From Agelaius tricolor (taxonomy: Eukaryota; Chordata; Aves; Passeriformes; Icteridae), in NCBI GenBank assembly GCA_023055355.1, contig JALJCS010000052.1:451501-515500 (forward strand): a stretch of 64,000 bases of DNA, read 5' to 3'. A model generated the notes under the pieces. The model had not been told where the DNA came from and did no database searches. It saw only the letters and a program-made list of their open reading frames with translations. The first letter of the stretch is position 1. Each line of letters opens with the position of its first letter. Shown here piece by piece: positions 10,308-21,139 of this stretch. A program made the translations under genes and the position numbers.

Positions 10308-11831
10308 TTAGTCAATGTGGCCTTGGTCCCAAGCTTTTGTTCACTTGGCAGGAATGGGAAAAACAAAAAGCCTGGCAGCTTCAAGGGGGAGTGGGAGAAG
10401 GAATTAGCCGAAGGATTTGTGGAACTGCTTATAGCAAAGCAATCTCCATCAGTGTTTTGACAGATCAGACAAATAAGCGTGAACAGGTTTGTACGCCCCC
10501 AAGCGTACAAGACTGTTGGCACAATTTTACATTAACACAAACTGCAGAAGTAGTTTGTCTTTGGTCCAAAACTAGTGAAGGCTTTTCTTTTAAGTTGATA
10601 ATAAATGGTATGAACCAACCTTCTACTACCACCACTCCAGCCCAAGCACCGCTTATGCTTAGCCTGAGAAGTTTTGAAATTGGACCATATATAATCAGGA
10701 AAACTGGTCAACAACACATATTGTTCAATCTGGCACGGTCTCTTAAACAAGTCAAATTGCTGATGATGCAAAACAATGTCTCAGAAATTCAGCCGGCCTG
10801 TTTGCCTTTTTTGCGGACTTCCTTTGAGGGTTGGACCACCTGGCTGCAAAAACAGAAAGTCCGTTTTTTCTTTAAAAACAGACACTAAGAGACATAACCG
10901 GTGTTTTGGGAACAGGTTTTGGAATTCTAAATAGTATTGATTCTGAAGTACACTAATGGATAAATTGGCTGCCACAAAATGGTTAGAGATTTGACCAAAT
11001 TAAAACAACCACTGCAATCATCCTTATTGGCTTTGGGAACACAGCAGTGCTTGCTATCAAACATATTACCAGCTTGGGAAAAGGTCAATGGAAGTGATCA
11101 CAAATTGGTAGACGGATGCACTCGGTGCTACACAAAACAACCTTTCTTTGGCTCTTAGCTGTATCCAGGCACAATTGTCGATGCAGTCAGTTGCTGCCTC
11201 AATGATAAGAGAAGGTGAAGGCAATTTTCCTACTGCAATTCAGAAAAGAATTTGGGACAGTGCCACTGATTTTGAAAGAGAATTCCAATCCTGGTGGAAC
11301 TTGGTGAATTTTACTTATCACCCCATTACAAACACAGCCACAGCTCTTGCGTTAACCGTACGCAATGCCTCAGTGCATTTGAGATTTCCTATTCTTGCAT
11401 TAGGGCTAAATCATGATGGAGCTATTCCCAATCTTTCTGAACATAGACAATGGGCCCATCAAACTGGTAAAAAATGGCAACATGTTAATTTGGAATCTTC
11501 TATTGTCCGAGAACTAGGCTTCATCTGTGAAAGTAATGCAATTACAGCTCAGGATGTTTGTTTGGACACAGAACAAAATATCTGTCATTTTGAAATTCGT
11601 CCTAACGAGACTTTCGAAACAGTCCTTAAATATATAGGCAATGGGTGTGGGTGCTCTAGAACTGCTTGTGATACGGTATTTGTAGAAAATGCAGTAGTGG
11701 ATAGTAAAAATCATTCAAATTGTTGCGCTTGTAACTTTACAAAATTGAGGGATGTGATTTTTCTTCAGAAGCTCCAGTTACCTCCCATTACCTTTTTCAA
11801 TCCAATTAAAGACTGATTCACAAACTATTAC

Positions 11832-12502
11832 TGTCCTAGGGTGACGTTATGATGCTTGTATCCCCATCCGTGTGTTCTGTTGATGCTGGATATCATGTTC
11901 TGTGCCTTCAAGACTGGCTGTGAAGAGCGAATGTTTTGTTTTGGTTTTGCTATCAGCCGCTCCCCCACAGCTGGCGCGACACAGAGACAGGGCAGTACAT
12001 GGGTGCTGCTTTTGCTTTTTGCTTTGCTTTTCGCTTTGCTCTTGCTTCGGCTTTGCTCCTGCTTTGCTCTTGCTTTTTTGCTCCTGCTCATTAGTTAGTT
12101 TAGCTAAGCAGTCCAAATTTTCCCTGGACTGTTTCTCCTTTCCCTTCTTTGGACCTACTCGGACCTGCTCCGGACTGGGACCTGGGAAACACCGAGAGTT
12201 TGCACCTTGCGGCCAAGGTGCAGCAGCTACCCCAGCACAGGACAGACTGATAACAGAGCGAGCACTCCCCAGAGAGACTTTCTGAAGTTGTCTACTTTTT
12301 CAGAGCGGTGAAAGAGTGGTGCCATCTGGTATTGTTCCTTTTGTGTGCTGCGGGGTGCTTTGCCTGTTACAGAAACAGGTTCTTTCCACTTGTTTCCAAG
12401 GAATCCTTCCCGACCCGGTTGGGGGGAGGGGCCGTGTGGGTTTGTTTTCTGGAGGGTCCACCTTTTGGAGGTTTTCTCCCAAATTTGCCCGAAACCAGGA
12501 CA
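11832..12502 (+). mobile_element. Solo LTR, family A, inserted in env
   Basis: It starts TGTCCTAGGG and ends ACCAGGACA and is the reverse complement of the LTR at 40513-41112. The orientation is + by its AATAAA-bearing strand. Env coding resumes right after it. The flanks are ATTAC (11827-11831) and TTCAC (12503-12507), only a 3/5 match, so the TSD is decayed or the insertion is older than the others. It contains a characteristic GCTTTTGCTTTG-type pyrimidine repeat near 12005-12090. Confidence 0.85.
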
Positions 12503-12927
12503 TTCACCTACTCCCATTGGGATGAACATTACTTTGGTAAAGCAATCTTTGCTTCATCAGGACTTCATTGAAATATTGGAGAAGATCAAGAAGAATAGAC
12601 AGAAAGCACTGGTAACTGTTCATCACAATGTGAAAGAAATACACCATGTCATAGAGAGAGTAAGAAAAGATGCTGAACACAGGTGGTAGGATACTCTTTT
12701 TGGGTGGTCACCTACTGCCACAAGAGTCCTGAACAGTATGTGTCATCCCATCATTGCCCTTTTGCGTTTCGTTTTGATTGGGGTTTTTTAATCAGCAATC
12801 TTACTCATTATGAATTGGAGAATGATGAAAGAGTTAACAAAATTGATGTCTGTCATTAATGCACACAACTTGGCTGATGTCCTTTTCACTGTGGCCATCT
12901 CCAAGACTATTGACACAAGGCGACTAT

Positions 12928-13325
12928 AAATGAGAGGATGTGTTTTGAAATCGTCTTCAATTTTCTTTGAAGATTATAAGAAAATTACTTTTGATTTTTG
13001 GTGAATTGTTTTGAAAAAAAATATTTTAAATGAACTGTTGTTGATTTGTTTATTGCTTTATTGCCTTTGATTATTTGTGATTAGTTTCAGATATTTGAAA
13101 AAAATGTTTCAAAATAATATGGTTTAAATTCCTGTTATTATATTTCTTTCTTGTTTCCTTACCCCCGCCTTTTTTTATCTTTTCTTGTCCTTCCCTTCTC
13201 TCTCTCCGTCTGACGTATTGTCTCTGCTTTCCAGGATATGCTACCAATGCGCGACAAGTACACAACAATAGTACAGAACACTGCTGATGAAGACCCTTTG
13301 AAGCCTGTTGTGACTCACCAGGTGC
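12928..13325 (+). other. AT-rich stretch between env and 3' LTR with a candidate 3' exon
   Basis: After the env stop the sequence is AT-rich to about 13140. A long pyrimidine tract (13147-13232) then ends in TTTCCAG at 13228-13234, a good splice-acceptor form. From 13235 a 31-codon open frame runs to TGA at 13328-13330, which overlaps the first bases of the 3' LTR. There is no purine-rich tract directly upstream of the LTR, where a retrovirus needs one. An accessory exon or alternative env tail is possible; coding status is unproven. Confidence 0.4.
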
Positions 13326-14311
13326 TGTGAAGGACGGTCTGAGGTTCCCCCCATTTGCCTCACGACCGTCCACAGGACCGCTATCAGGACCCTGAGGACC
13401 CCGATGGGACCTCTGGCCTGCCAGTAATGGATGAACACCAAAAATCCTGAGGCCCCTGAGCAGAATTCTGGCCTGCCAAGTGATTGTTCACAGCTGTGTC
13501 TTCAGTGACTGCTTCTAGCAGGGCCTGCCAAGGGGCGACCCAGCCTATATGCTTGCACCTGCTTCACGACAATAGACCAGGAATTTTCCCACCTCTTGGC
13601 CAGATGAACTTGCTGGGGCAACTTGGTAGCCCCCCCATGGAAAATCCTTCCTCTGCTCCACTACCACCGTGAGGCACCGAGGTTGAAGCCCCCCTACCAA
13701 GGACTGAGACTGAGACACCTGTAATTCTGATGCAGGGGTGCTGGCCTGACTGAAGCAGGATGCCTGCTGAGTGTTGCCTACAGATGTGCCTACAGGACCT
13801 AGACTGGTTTCCCCCAGAAAGCAGTCCTGAAACAGTGGGTCCCACTCACTGCTGCTACTGACTTATCCTGCTGAGAACATGGACTGTCTGTACCCGTCTT
13901 CAATACCTTTTTCCCCCTCAGCAATTTCAATAGACTTCTTCTTCTTGATTGGATCTGTTCCCCCTCAGCCATTTCAAGATTCTGTTTCCCCCCTCAGCAA
14001 TGGACTATAATAGAACCTTGAGTTCACCAGGACTTTGAGATCTTCCCAACGTGACTAGGCAAACTCTATCGGCCGGACTAAGAGGACTTAGTCTCTCCAT
14101 GTGTGGTAGCTATACTCCTCTCTCTTTCTCCCCCTCTTTTTTATTCTTTTCCTCTCCCTGATTCCTTTCAGGCATTTGCTGTGGTCATTCTATAAAGGTG
14201 CATTTCTTTTGATTGATACTGCAATCCCCTTTCCAGGTTGTCTGTTGCACTCCCAGATCAGTTAACCAACCAACCAGTTAACCAACCCGTTGGTATGAGC
14301 GGATGGTGACA
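13326..14311 (+). mobile_element. 3' LTR of provirus
   Basis: The 986-bp LTR starts TGTGAAGGAC and ends GGATGGTGACA. It pairs with the 5' LTR at 1598-3878 but lacks the nested solo LTR (empty site near 14112-14117). It has a 25-bp-scale deletion near 14035 relative to the 5' LTR and a TATA-like CTATAAAGG near 14190. Divergence is uneven: about 22 percent in the first 86 bp, one mismatch in 13412-14035, about 5 percent in the last 190 bp. Confidence 0.92.
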
Positions 14312-14316
14312 ATACC

Positions 14317-16009
14317 TTCTTTCAAGCTGAAATTGGTTCTAGTCCATAGAAGCACACTGGTAGGTAAAAGTAGACTCTAAAAGATAACATTCAAAACCTA
14401 TTTCCCTTGTCTTCCCATTAAAGCAAGTGAAGAAAGCAGACAGGAGATCTTCAGATAACATGCTATGCAAATTGAAAAGATTCTGTCCTTATTTGAAGCA
14501 ACTGAGGAACTCACACAATGAAATACAGTTCAGACAGATGGAAGGGTCACAGATGATGTCAAATCTGTACTTCCAATGTTTGAATGAAGCAAGATTTCTT
14601 GAAGTACAATCCTATACAATGAAGGTGAGTTTGCAGAAGCAATTGAACTGGGTCTGTTTTATAAACACAATGTTTTCTAAGTAACTGAGGATTCAGGAAG
14701 GCAACCTTGGACTTTAAAGGATTTAGAAACATACAAATACCAAGACTGGCAGTTCATTAGCTTTAACAGTCTCTTCAAATAAGATCTATTTTTAACTTCT
14801 TCTTGTAGTAGGTCTGAAGACATTAGGAACGATGCAATAAAACAAAACAAACAACAAACCAAAACAAAACCAAAACAGCTTTCTGAAAAAGCTTGGAGAA
14901 ACCAGAGAAATTATGATTTTTAGGGGTTAAGTAGTCCTTTAAAAGTTGTCTCTGGGAAAAGAGATAAAAAACCACTCATTGACTGTGGAGTAGATTCCAA
15001 ACCTGTACTGAAGCATGTAAGGGACAAGAGCCCGTAATAAAACTACTATGCTGGGTTCATCTGTTAAAAGCATTCCAGAATGGTTGAAATTATCAATCAC
15101 ATAATGTGGGATTAAAAAAAAAAAAAGGAAAAAAGAAAAAAGAAGAAAACATAGAGAAAAAAATATTTTGAAGATGTTTTCCCATTCCCAGATGGCATAA
15201 CAACTTTATTTCATTTTGTTCCTAAGACTGATTAATAGCTTATGAAGTGTTTTACAATTGAGAGTGAGAGTGTTCACACTAACCGTACAATTTGGATGGA
15301 TCTCTTTTACTTTGCAGAGCAGCAGATACGGTTTAGCACTCCACAGCTCAGTCCCCAAAAGTGAATGGGTGTGGCAGATTTAACCTAACTGGCCAGTCCA
15401 CCAGAATGCTTAATTATCTTGGAAAATGCTTTGCTCTATCTCATTATCTGGACATGTCTCTCTAGCTCCGCTTTGAGCTCCTTGATCTTTCATCGACAGG
15501 ATGAGATCCAATTTAGCTTAGCAAGGACATAGCCTTTCAAAACCACATCTTTTATCTTCTGCATTCATCCAAGTACATTTCTACTGCAGGGAACCCTGTG
15601 GAAGATCCTAGTTGTTTTGTTTCTCAGATAGTTGTTGCATAAAAGAGCTCTTCTTTTAATTTTTTCCCTGCTAAAGGATAGCCTCTGTACTTAACTGATT
15701 GTGATGCTAACTCATTATCATCTATTCTTCAGTCGTACAGAGTAGGCAGCAAAGTTTTCTTCTGAAGACATTCATTTAAGGAGAAATGCTGAAGGTCTGA
15801 CTTTACTTGCAAAGGTCACTGATTGACCGGTTGCAAAATTGTTAAGTCTAGTAAGAGCAGGAAAAGTGTGCTGTTGCTGTGCCTGTAAATGTCGTGTCAG
15901 CTGCTGTTGGGATAAAAAGCATGAGCATAAGAAAACATGGATAGAAAAGAAATTTGTTGTGATTTCTGCACAAGAGGAAGTATGAAGCAGTGGCTTATTT
16001 CAGTGGCTA
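14317..16009. other. No recognisable gene; poly-A tract
   Basis: An 85-codon open frame at 14427-14684 shows no family resemblance I recognise. There is an A-rich run at about 15113-15170. Nothing else is supported. Confidence 0.5.
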
Positions 16010-16189
16010 AGACAGTATCATCATTGGGCCAGTTCTCTTCAACATCTTTTGAACAACCTGGACACAGCACTTGAAGGAACATTAAGAAAGTTTGCCAAAG
16101 ACACTAAATTGGGAGGAGCTGTGAGCTAACTCCCTTGAGGGCACAGAGACCTTGCAGAGAGATCTTGCCAAATAGGAGAGATGGGCAAT

Positions 16190-16760
16190 TCTTGCTGGCC
16201 GGGAGTCTATGCACAAATCACAAAAGGGGCGGGACTGCTGGGGACGGCGTCTCAAGCTGGTTTTTTTCCAGCATCAGTCTCATTACATGGTGATGACAAT
16301 GGGAAGCTGCCAGCAGCTCACGTCCCCAGCAGCAGACAAAGAACTTAATGTTACAACTGACTTGAAAAGTTTTTTGACCAATCACACAAAGCAAAAGCAT
16401 ATTGACAGTACTTCTATCCAATCACTATAAAGACATGTACCTGGGCTTAGAACAATGCTCGCTTCTTTCGAATAAAAGACCTGCTTGTAAGCCTTAAGAT
16501 ACAATGCACAGAGCTCCATTATTAAGCTTAGAACTACCTAACATCACGCTAGATATACTTTGCTGTAGCTTAGGGAGTTATTCTAGACAAGCATTAATAC
16601 ACAGACCATTGTTCCATTTGTCCTTACTTTTCTACTTCTCATCTAATTTTTCTGCTGACAAACCTTATGACTACTGCTAAGCTCCAATGACAGTTCTGCT
16701 GTCTCTGAGGCCTGCCTTTTGCAGCTTTCCCAAACCCCTTTGTTTTTGAGGATTCCCACA
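16190..16760 (+). mobile_element. Solo LTR inserted in CR1, 6-bp TSD
   Basis: GGCAAT occurs at 16184-16189 and again at 16761-16766, and the CR1 sequence reads through once one copy plus the 571-bp insert is removed. The insert ends TTCCCACA; its start reads TCTTGC, so the expected TG has probably mutated. It has a TATA-like CTATAAAGAC near 16425 and AATAAAAGA near 16471 on the + strand, as in an LTR promoter and poly(A) signal. A 6-bp TSD suggests a class II (ERVK-like) integrase. Confidence 0.85.
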
Positions 16761-17013
16761 GGCAATCGCCAACCAGATGGAGTGGAACAAGGGCAAGTGC
16801 TGGATTCAGCACCTGCAACTGGGCAATCCTGGTGGGTGTATAGACTGGGGAGGGAGCAAGAGGCTGGGAGAAGCACTGCAGAAAGGGATCCAGGCTCCTG
16901 GCCAATGGCAAGCTGAATGTGCATCAGCAGTGCCCTGGCAGCCAGGAGGGCCAAGCCTGTCCTGGGGTGCATCAGGCACAGCATCACCAGCTGGGCAAGG
17001 GAGGGGATTGTCT

Positions 17014-17071
17014 TGCTCTGCTCTGCTCTGCTCTGCTCTGCTCTTCTCTTCTCTGCTCTGCTCTGCTCTGG
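17014..17071 (+). repeat. CTCTG microsatellite
   Basis: A pentanucleotide repeat of CTCTG with CTCTT variants lies inside the CR1 fragment. Confidence 0.95.
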
Positions 17072-17370
17072 GGCGGAATCACCTTGGTATTAGAAAGTCC
17101 TCAAATGAGGTCTACAAAGACAGGACTCAAAGAAATGGCATGCAGCTGAGTCAGGGGAGGTTTAGGTCGGGTATCAGGAAAAAGTTTTTAACCCGAGAAT
17201 GGCTGGGCACTGGAAGAGTCTCTCCAGGGAGTGGTCACACCATCACAACTGTCTGAGTTTGGGAGTTCAAGGATGGCCCCAGGCAGGGCCAGGAGTTGGA
17301 CTGATGATGATCCTGATGGGGTCCTTCCAATTCAACAGATTCAACGACTCAATGGTTCTGTCCTGGCCAC

Positions 17371-19570
17371 TCAAGGTATATTGCTTGGTCTCATCAGATT
17401 TTGATCTGCTCTTGTTGTTGGTCAGACTTTGTCCCTAGTGGCTAATGATATTTATCACAAAAGACAAAGTGCCTTTTCTCAATTTTCTCAAGCAATTGGA
17501 ACATGCGCCTTAGAATCCTAAAAAAGTCTTTTCTTTGAAACAACACTGTAGTGTTTTTCACTGCCCAGTAGTCTTTCCAGATCTTAAGGAGAAAGAAGGC
17601 AAAATGAGGGGACGTATTACAATGAATGATTGTCAGTTTTCCGGTTCTTTAGCAGTATATTTGTACTTCCACTATTCTTTTCTGTAAAATCATGGTTTTC
17701 TATAGTATCCAATTTTCTAGCAAGACACATTTCTGCAACTGAGCCCATCAGTCTTTGTGAAAAGATATTGTCAAAAGTACAAAACATATGAATAGGCAGT
17801 GACAAGTGAGGGAAAAAAGGAGTATGAGAAGCAGCTGCATGATACTAAAGTGAGACAAGAAGGAGGAGAAGGTGCTCCAGTTGACAGAGCAAAGAATCCC
17901 CCACAGTCCCTGGAGGACATCATCATCAAGCAGGTTGTCTCCCAGCAGTCCCTGGAGAACCGTGGAGGAACACAATGGAGCTCGTGGGGAGCTCCATGCC
18001 ACAGCAGGTGACTGTGCCTTGAAGGAAGCTGCAGCTTGTGGAGGGAGAGAGGGCCAGAAAAGCATCCTTGACCTCTTGGAAGAGTGGAAGAGTACGTGCA
18101 AATCTTCAACAGCTGCTAACTCTAATCTATTCTCTTTCCACTTCTTGTCTTAGGTAAGTAAGAAGACAAGCCAAGAATTAGAAGCCTAAATTCTTTTGCT
18201 TGAGGCTGCCATTCTTTCTGCCATTCTCTTCAAATTTAGTTTGAAGTAAAACTCATGATAAAGTTCTTAAGGCTTGATGTTCAGGCTTTTCAGAAAATAG
18301 GGAGTGCAAATAACTCTTGTCACTGTCATTTTTTTCAGAGAAGGAAAAAAGGGAAATTACTGGTTTTCAAGGACTTACGGAAATCCATTGGTAACGGTGG
18401 TGAGACTGAAGAGTTTACTTAATCTGAAAAGAGAATGTCGTGGAGCTACCTCAGCTCTGTACAAGTTTTTTTACCAGGAAGTCTAGACTTTTAAACAGAC
18501 TAAGGACACAATAGTTCTCTCTGGGAATATTTTAGTATGTATAGTACATTCATCTTTAAATAGTTCTATCATCTGTTTGACAGTTATGACTTGGGCTTTA
18601 ATTTTGATGTGAAAAGAAATATTTGTGATTCAGATCATTTCCATTTCTGAAGCATTTCAGTTGTTGACTGTTTTTGCTGTCTCCTGAGGGCGGGAAAATA
18701 GTCTTTGTACCAATACTGAAACAAACTAGATGGAAAAATTTGTTTTCCTCATTCTTTTCTGTCTATTTGAACAGGCACAGCAGCAAGACCACTGCTATGA
18801 GTCTGAGTGGCCCTTCCGCTCCAGGATGACAAACTTGTAGTGGCTAGTATGTTATTTGCACCCATTTCTGATGCCGGCTGTTAACTGTTGTGCAGAAAGA
18901 TCTGTCAACCTTTTTCCCAGGAAGACACTTCTGAATTGCTTCACTTGTCTCTGAAGCAGAGAACTAAGCTGGCGCTCCATTTCTGAGATCTTGCTGTGTT
19001 AGCCCCCAAACCCATTTCTTTCAAATGCCTTTTACTTTCAACCCAAGCACTTCATTACTTCATGATGTAATCTCTTGTTCTTAATGTTCGGGGGATTGTT
19101 TTAGACTGAGAAGAACATATTGCAGTAAGCAGGTAGAACATCTATCTTAAGCAGTATCCATCACTTGGCTTTGGTTCATGTATCATAACATCTGCAAGGC
19201 ATGTCATTTACAATCAATGGATGGGCTGGGGTAACGGGCCACAGGTTTAGGAATCTTTCTCCAATTAATTTTGCGTTAAAATTTAGCTCTTATCATTTCA
19301 ATTGGGTCTTTATTAAAACAATCATCTATTTATTACCTGGACCACAATGACCAGTGTACCTGTACCACAGTCAACAGTGGCTGAGCATCCTACAGCAATT
19401 CCAAGAAGAAGAATGGTCTGAGCCCCCAGTGCAGCACAAGAAGTCTGTCATCAAGCCAGAGTCCCGCAGGCATTTTCTCAGCCTGGAGAAGAGCAGACTC
19501 CGGGCAAATTGTTAGAGCAGCTCTCCAGTAGCTGAAGACAGCCTACCAGAAGGAGGCAGGTGAGCTCCAC
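17371..19570. other. Mostly unrecognised sequence; possible CR1 5' piece
   Basis: At about 17800-18095 a GC-richer segment with a CTGCAGCTTGTGGAGGGAGAG motif resembles CR1 5' untranslated sequence; this is weak. No host exon could be recognised in the rest. Confidence 0.35.
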
Positions 19571-19574
19571 AAGG

Positions 19575-19850
19575 GCACGGAGCGATAGGAAAAGTGTGGA
19601 TGGCTTTAAAACCTGAAGAGGATAGGTTTCCTTTGGCTATTGGGAAGAAATTCCTTGCCAAGATGGTTGTGAGACACTAGAACATGTTGTGGGTGACCAA
19701 TTCCTGGAAGTGATCAAGGCCAGCTTGAATGGGTCTTTGAGCTTAAGGCGCTCTAGTGGAAGGTGTCCCTGACAATGACATGCTGGGGAGGACGTAGGTG
19801 AATTTAAGGTCCCTTCCAAAGCCAACCATTCCATTATTCTATGGTAATCA
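19575..19850 (+). mobile_element. CR1-type LINE 3' end
   Basis: It contains the conserved CR1 3' order: GGATAGGTTT, GGGAAGAAATTCCTTGCC, then AGGTCCCTTCCAA and ATTCTATGG at the end. It is truncated at its 5' side, as is usual for CR1 copies. Confidence 0.8.
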
Positions 19851-20050
19851 TTCTGTACAGTAGCAGTAAGAAGTTGAAGCTAGAAATAACATAGTAATGC
19901 TGAGAAACTGCTATCCAAGGAGTTGAACTGTTTGGGTCTCACATTTATGTGCCATTTAGCAATACTATATCTAATATCTACTCCTCGCTCTTTATCATAC
20001 ACGCAAGTATTTTATCATTAACGTTTCTGACATTTGGGAATTTTCTTCCC

Positions 20051-20107
20051 TTCTCTTTCTTTCTTTCTTTCTTTTTCTTTCTTTCTTTCTTTGTTTCTTT
20101 CATTCTT

Positions 20108-20150
<43 letters not shown>

Positions 20151-20180
20151 TTTCTTTCTTTCTTTCTTTTCTTTCTTTCC
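20051..20180 (+). repeat. CTTT microsatellite
   Basis: A tetranucleotide CTTT run with minor variants, continuing as impure CCTT-rich sequence to about 20268. Phe/Leu/Ser-rich frames over it are artefacts. Confidence 0.95.
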
Positions 20181-20268
20181 CCCACTTCCTTCTTTCACTG
20201 CCTTCCTTCCATTATGTCCTTCTTTCTGCCAAGTCCTTCTGCCACTTCCTTCCCTCCCTCCCTCCACT

Positions 20269-21139
20269 TTGATGTTAATTTGCAAACTGTCAAGTAGTTA
20301 CAGGAAATTACTCTTCTTAAATATCATTTTGAAGCTTAGAAATGAATAACAAAATTGTGTCAAAACAGGGCATTTAAAAGCCATCTGAAAGTGAGAACTA
20401 GCTATTGAAAAGACAAAAATACAAAAATGAAATGATGGAGTGGATGGTTTTAAGGGATATTCTTTGTATGGCTTTGATACAAAGGAGGATCTCAATTTTT
20501 ACACCTTCTAAAAACACATCTTGAAACTTACTACTTTCCGTGACAAAAATATTTCCAAAACATGGAAATTGATTTTTGCAGATGAAAATATCATCTCCCA
20601 AATAGTCATCATCAAGTCCAAGAATTACCTTGCTTTTACATAGTAAGCTTTATGGAGATTTCTATTCTCACACAAACAAAGAAGAATCTCTCAAATGACT
20701 AGAAAATTTTTAAAAGCAAAATAACCTTTAAGAAAAAAGATCCAAAAAAGAGCAGGGAATTATATACGTCCACACTTGTTACATGTTGGTTACTAATATT
20801 GGCTCTAGTTTGTTGGCGAGTACACTTCCCATTCACGCACACAGACACCCCTCTTCCTCCTGCACACAGATGTGTGCTATTGGGTCTCAAAGAATGAACT
20901 ATTTTCTCTTAGATAGGTTTTGGTTCTCAAAGTCAAAGCGTAGTCTTCCTGGCTCTATTACCAGGATTTTGTTCCGGGAAGGGAATGTGCTTGTGCCTGT
21001 TAGAAATGGGGAGGAGGGGACAGAAAGCAAAGCCATTTGAAGACAACCTGCAGCATAACTAAGAAAGAAGGGTGCTTCTTGACTGCACAGCAAAAGAAAT
21101 ATCGGGAGTAAAATGGAGGAAAACTTGAGGTGCTGATAG
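20269..21139. other. No recognisable feature
   Basis: AT-rich sequence. I see no gene, LTR or CR1 motif. Confidence 0.5.

Larger units (their letters stand above)
9511..12927 (+). pseudogene. env: Envelope glycoprotein (env) remnant, interrupted
   Basis: The 5' piece (9511-10050) starts with Met and a hydrophobic signal peptide of about 16 residues, then a Trp- and Cys-rich surface-subunit-like sequence with N-glycosylation sites. The frame is broken by a 3-copy repeat at 10141-10307, reopens at 10337-10888 and 11148-11816, and after a family A LTR (11832-12502) continues at 12522-12927. Near 10885-10935 there is a Gly-rich hydrophobic fusion-peptide-like segment, and near 12745-12820 a hydrophobic membrane segment broken by one stop, then a short basic tail ending at TAA 12927. 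The Cys-rich part at about 11640-11745 is conspicuous. Env would mediate entry; this copy cannot encode it. I could not name the env family. Confidence 0.75.
1598..14311 (+). mobile_element. Endogenous retrovirus provirus, class III-like, with env (decayed)
   Basis: The order is 5' LTR (1598-3878), primer-binding-like site, gag remnants, protease, reverse transcriptase, RNase H, integrase, env, 3' LTR (13326-14311). The LTRs begin TGTGAA and end GTGACA. The flanks are ATACG (1593-1597) and ATACC (14312-14316), a 4/5 match for a 5-bp TSD; copy 2 has ATACA on the left. Every gene carries stops or frameshifts, so it cannot be active. A 5-bp TSD and the RT/IN motif style suggest a class III (ERVL-like) relative, but having a long env is unusual for many ERVL lineages, so the class is inference. 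Later LTR insertions sit at 2415-3684 and 11832-12502. Confidence 0.9.
16010..17370 (+). mobile_element. CR1-type LINE fragment, split by an LTR
   Basis: The left part (16010-16189) resembles the C-terminal RT region of CR1: a GGGCCAGTTCTCTTCAACATC motif, then a TTTGCCAAAGACAC motif. The right part (16761-17370) resumes in the same element with an AAGTGCTGGATTCAGCACCTG motif and continues to the characteristic CR1 3' region (the GGAGGTTTAGGT, AGGAAAAAGTTTTTAACC and TTGGACTGATGATGATCCT motifs). The gap is filled by a 571-bp LTR. A CTCTG microsatellite has expanded inside. The open frames in it are not intact. Confidence 0.85.

Noticed and set aside
14427..14684. 85-codon frame that could be a host exon
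   Set aside because: Followed by AAGGTGAG, which resembles a splice donor, but I could not match the peptide in any frame to a known protein.
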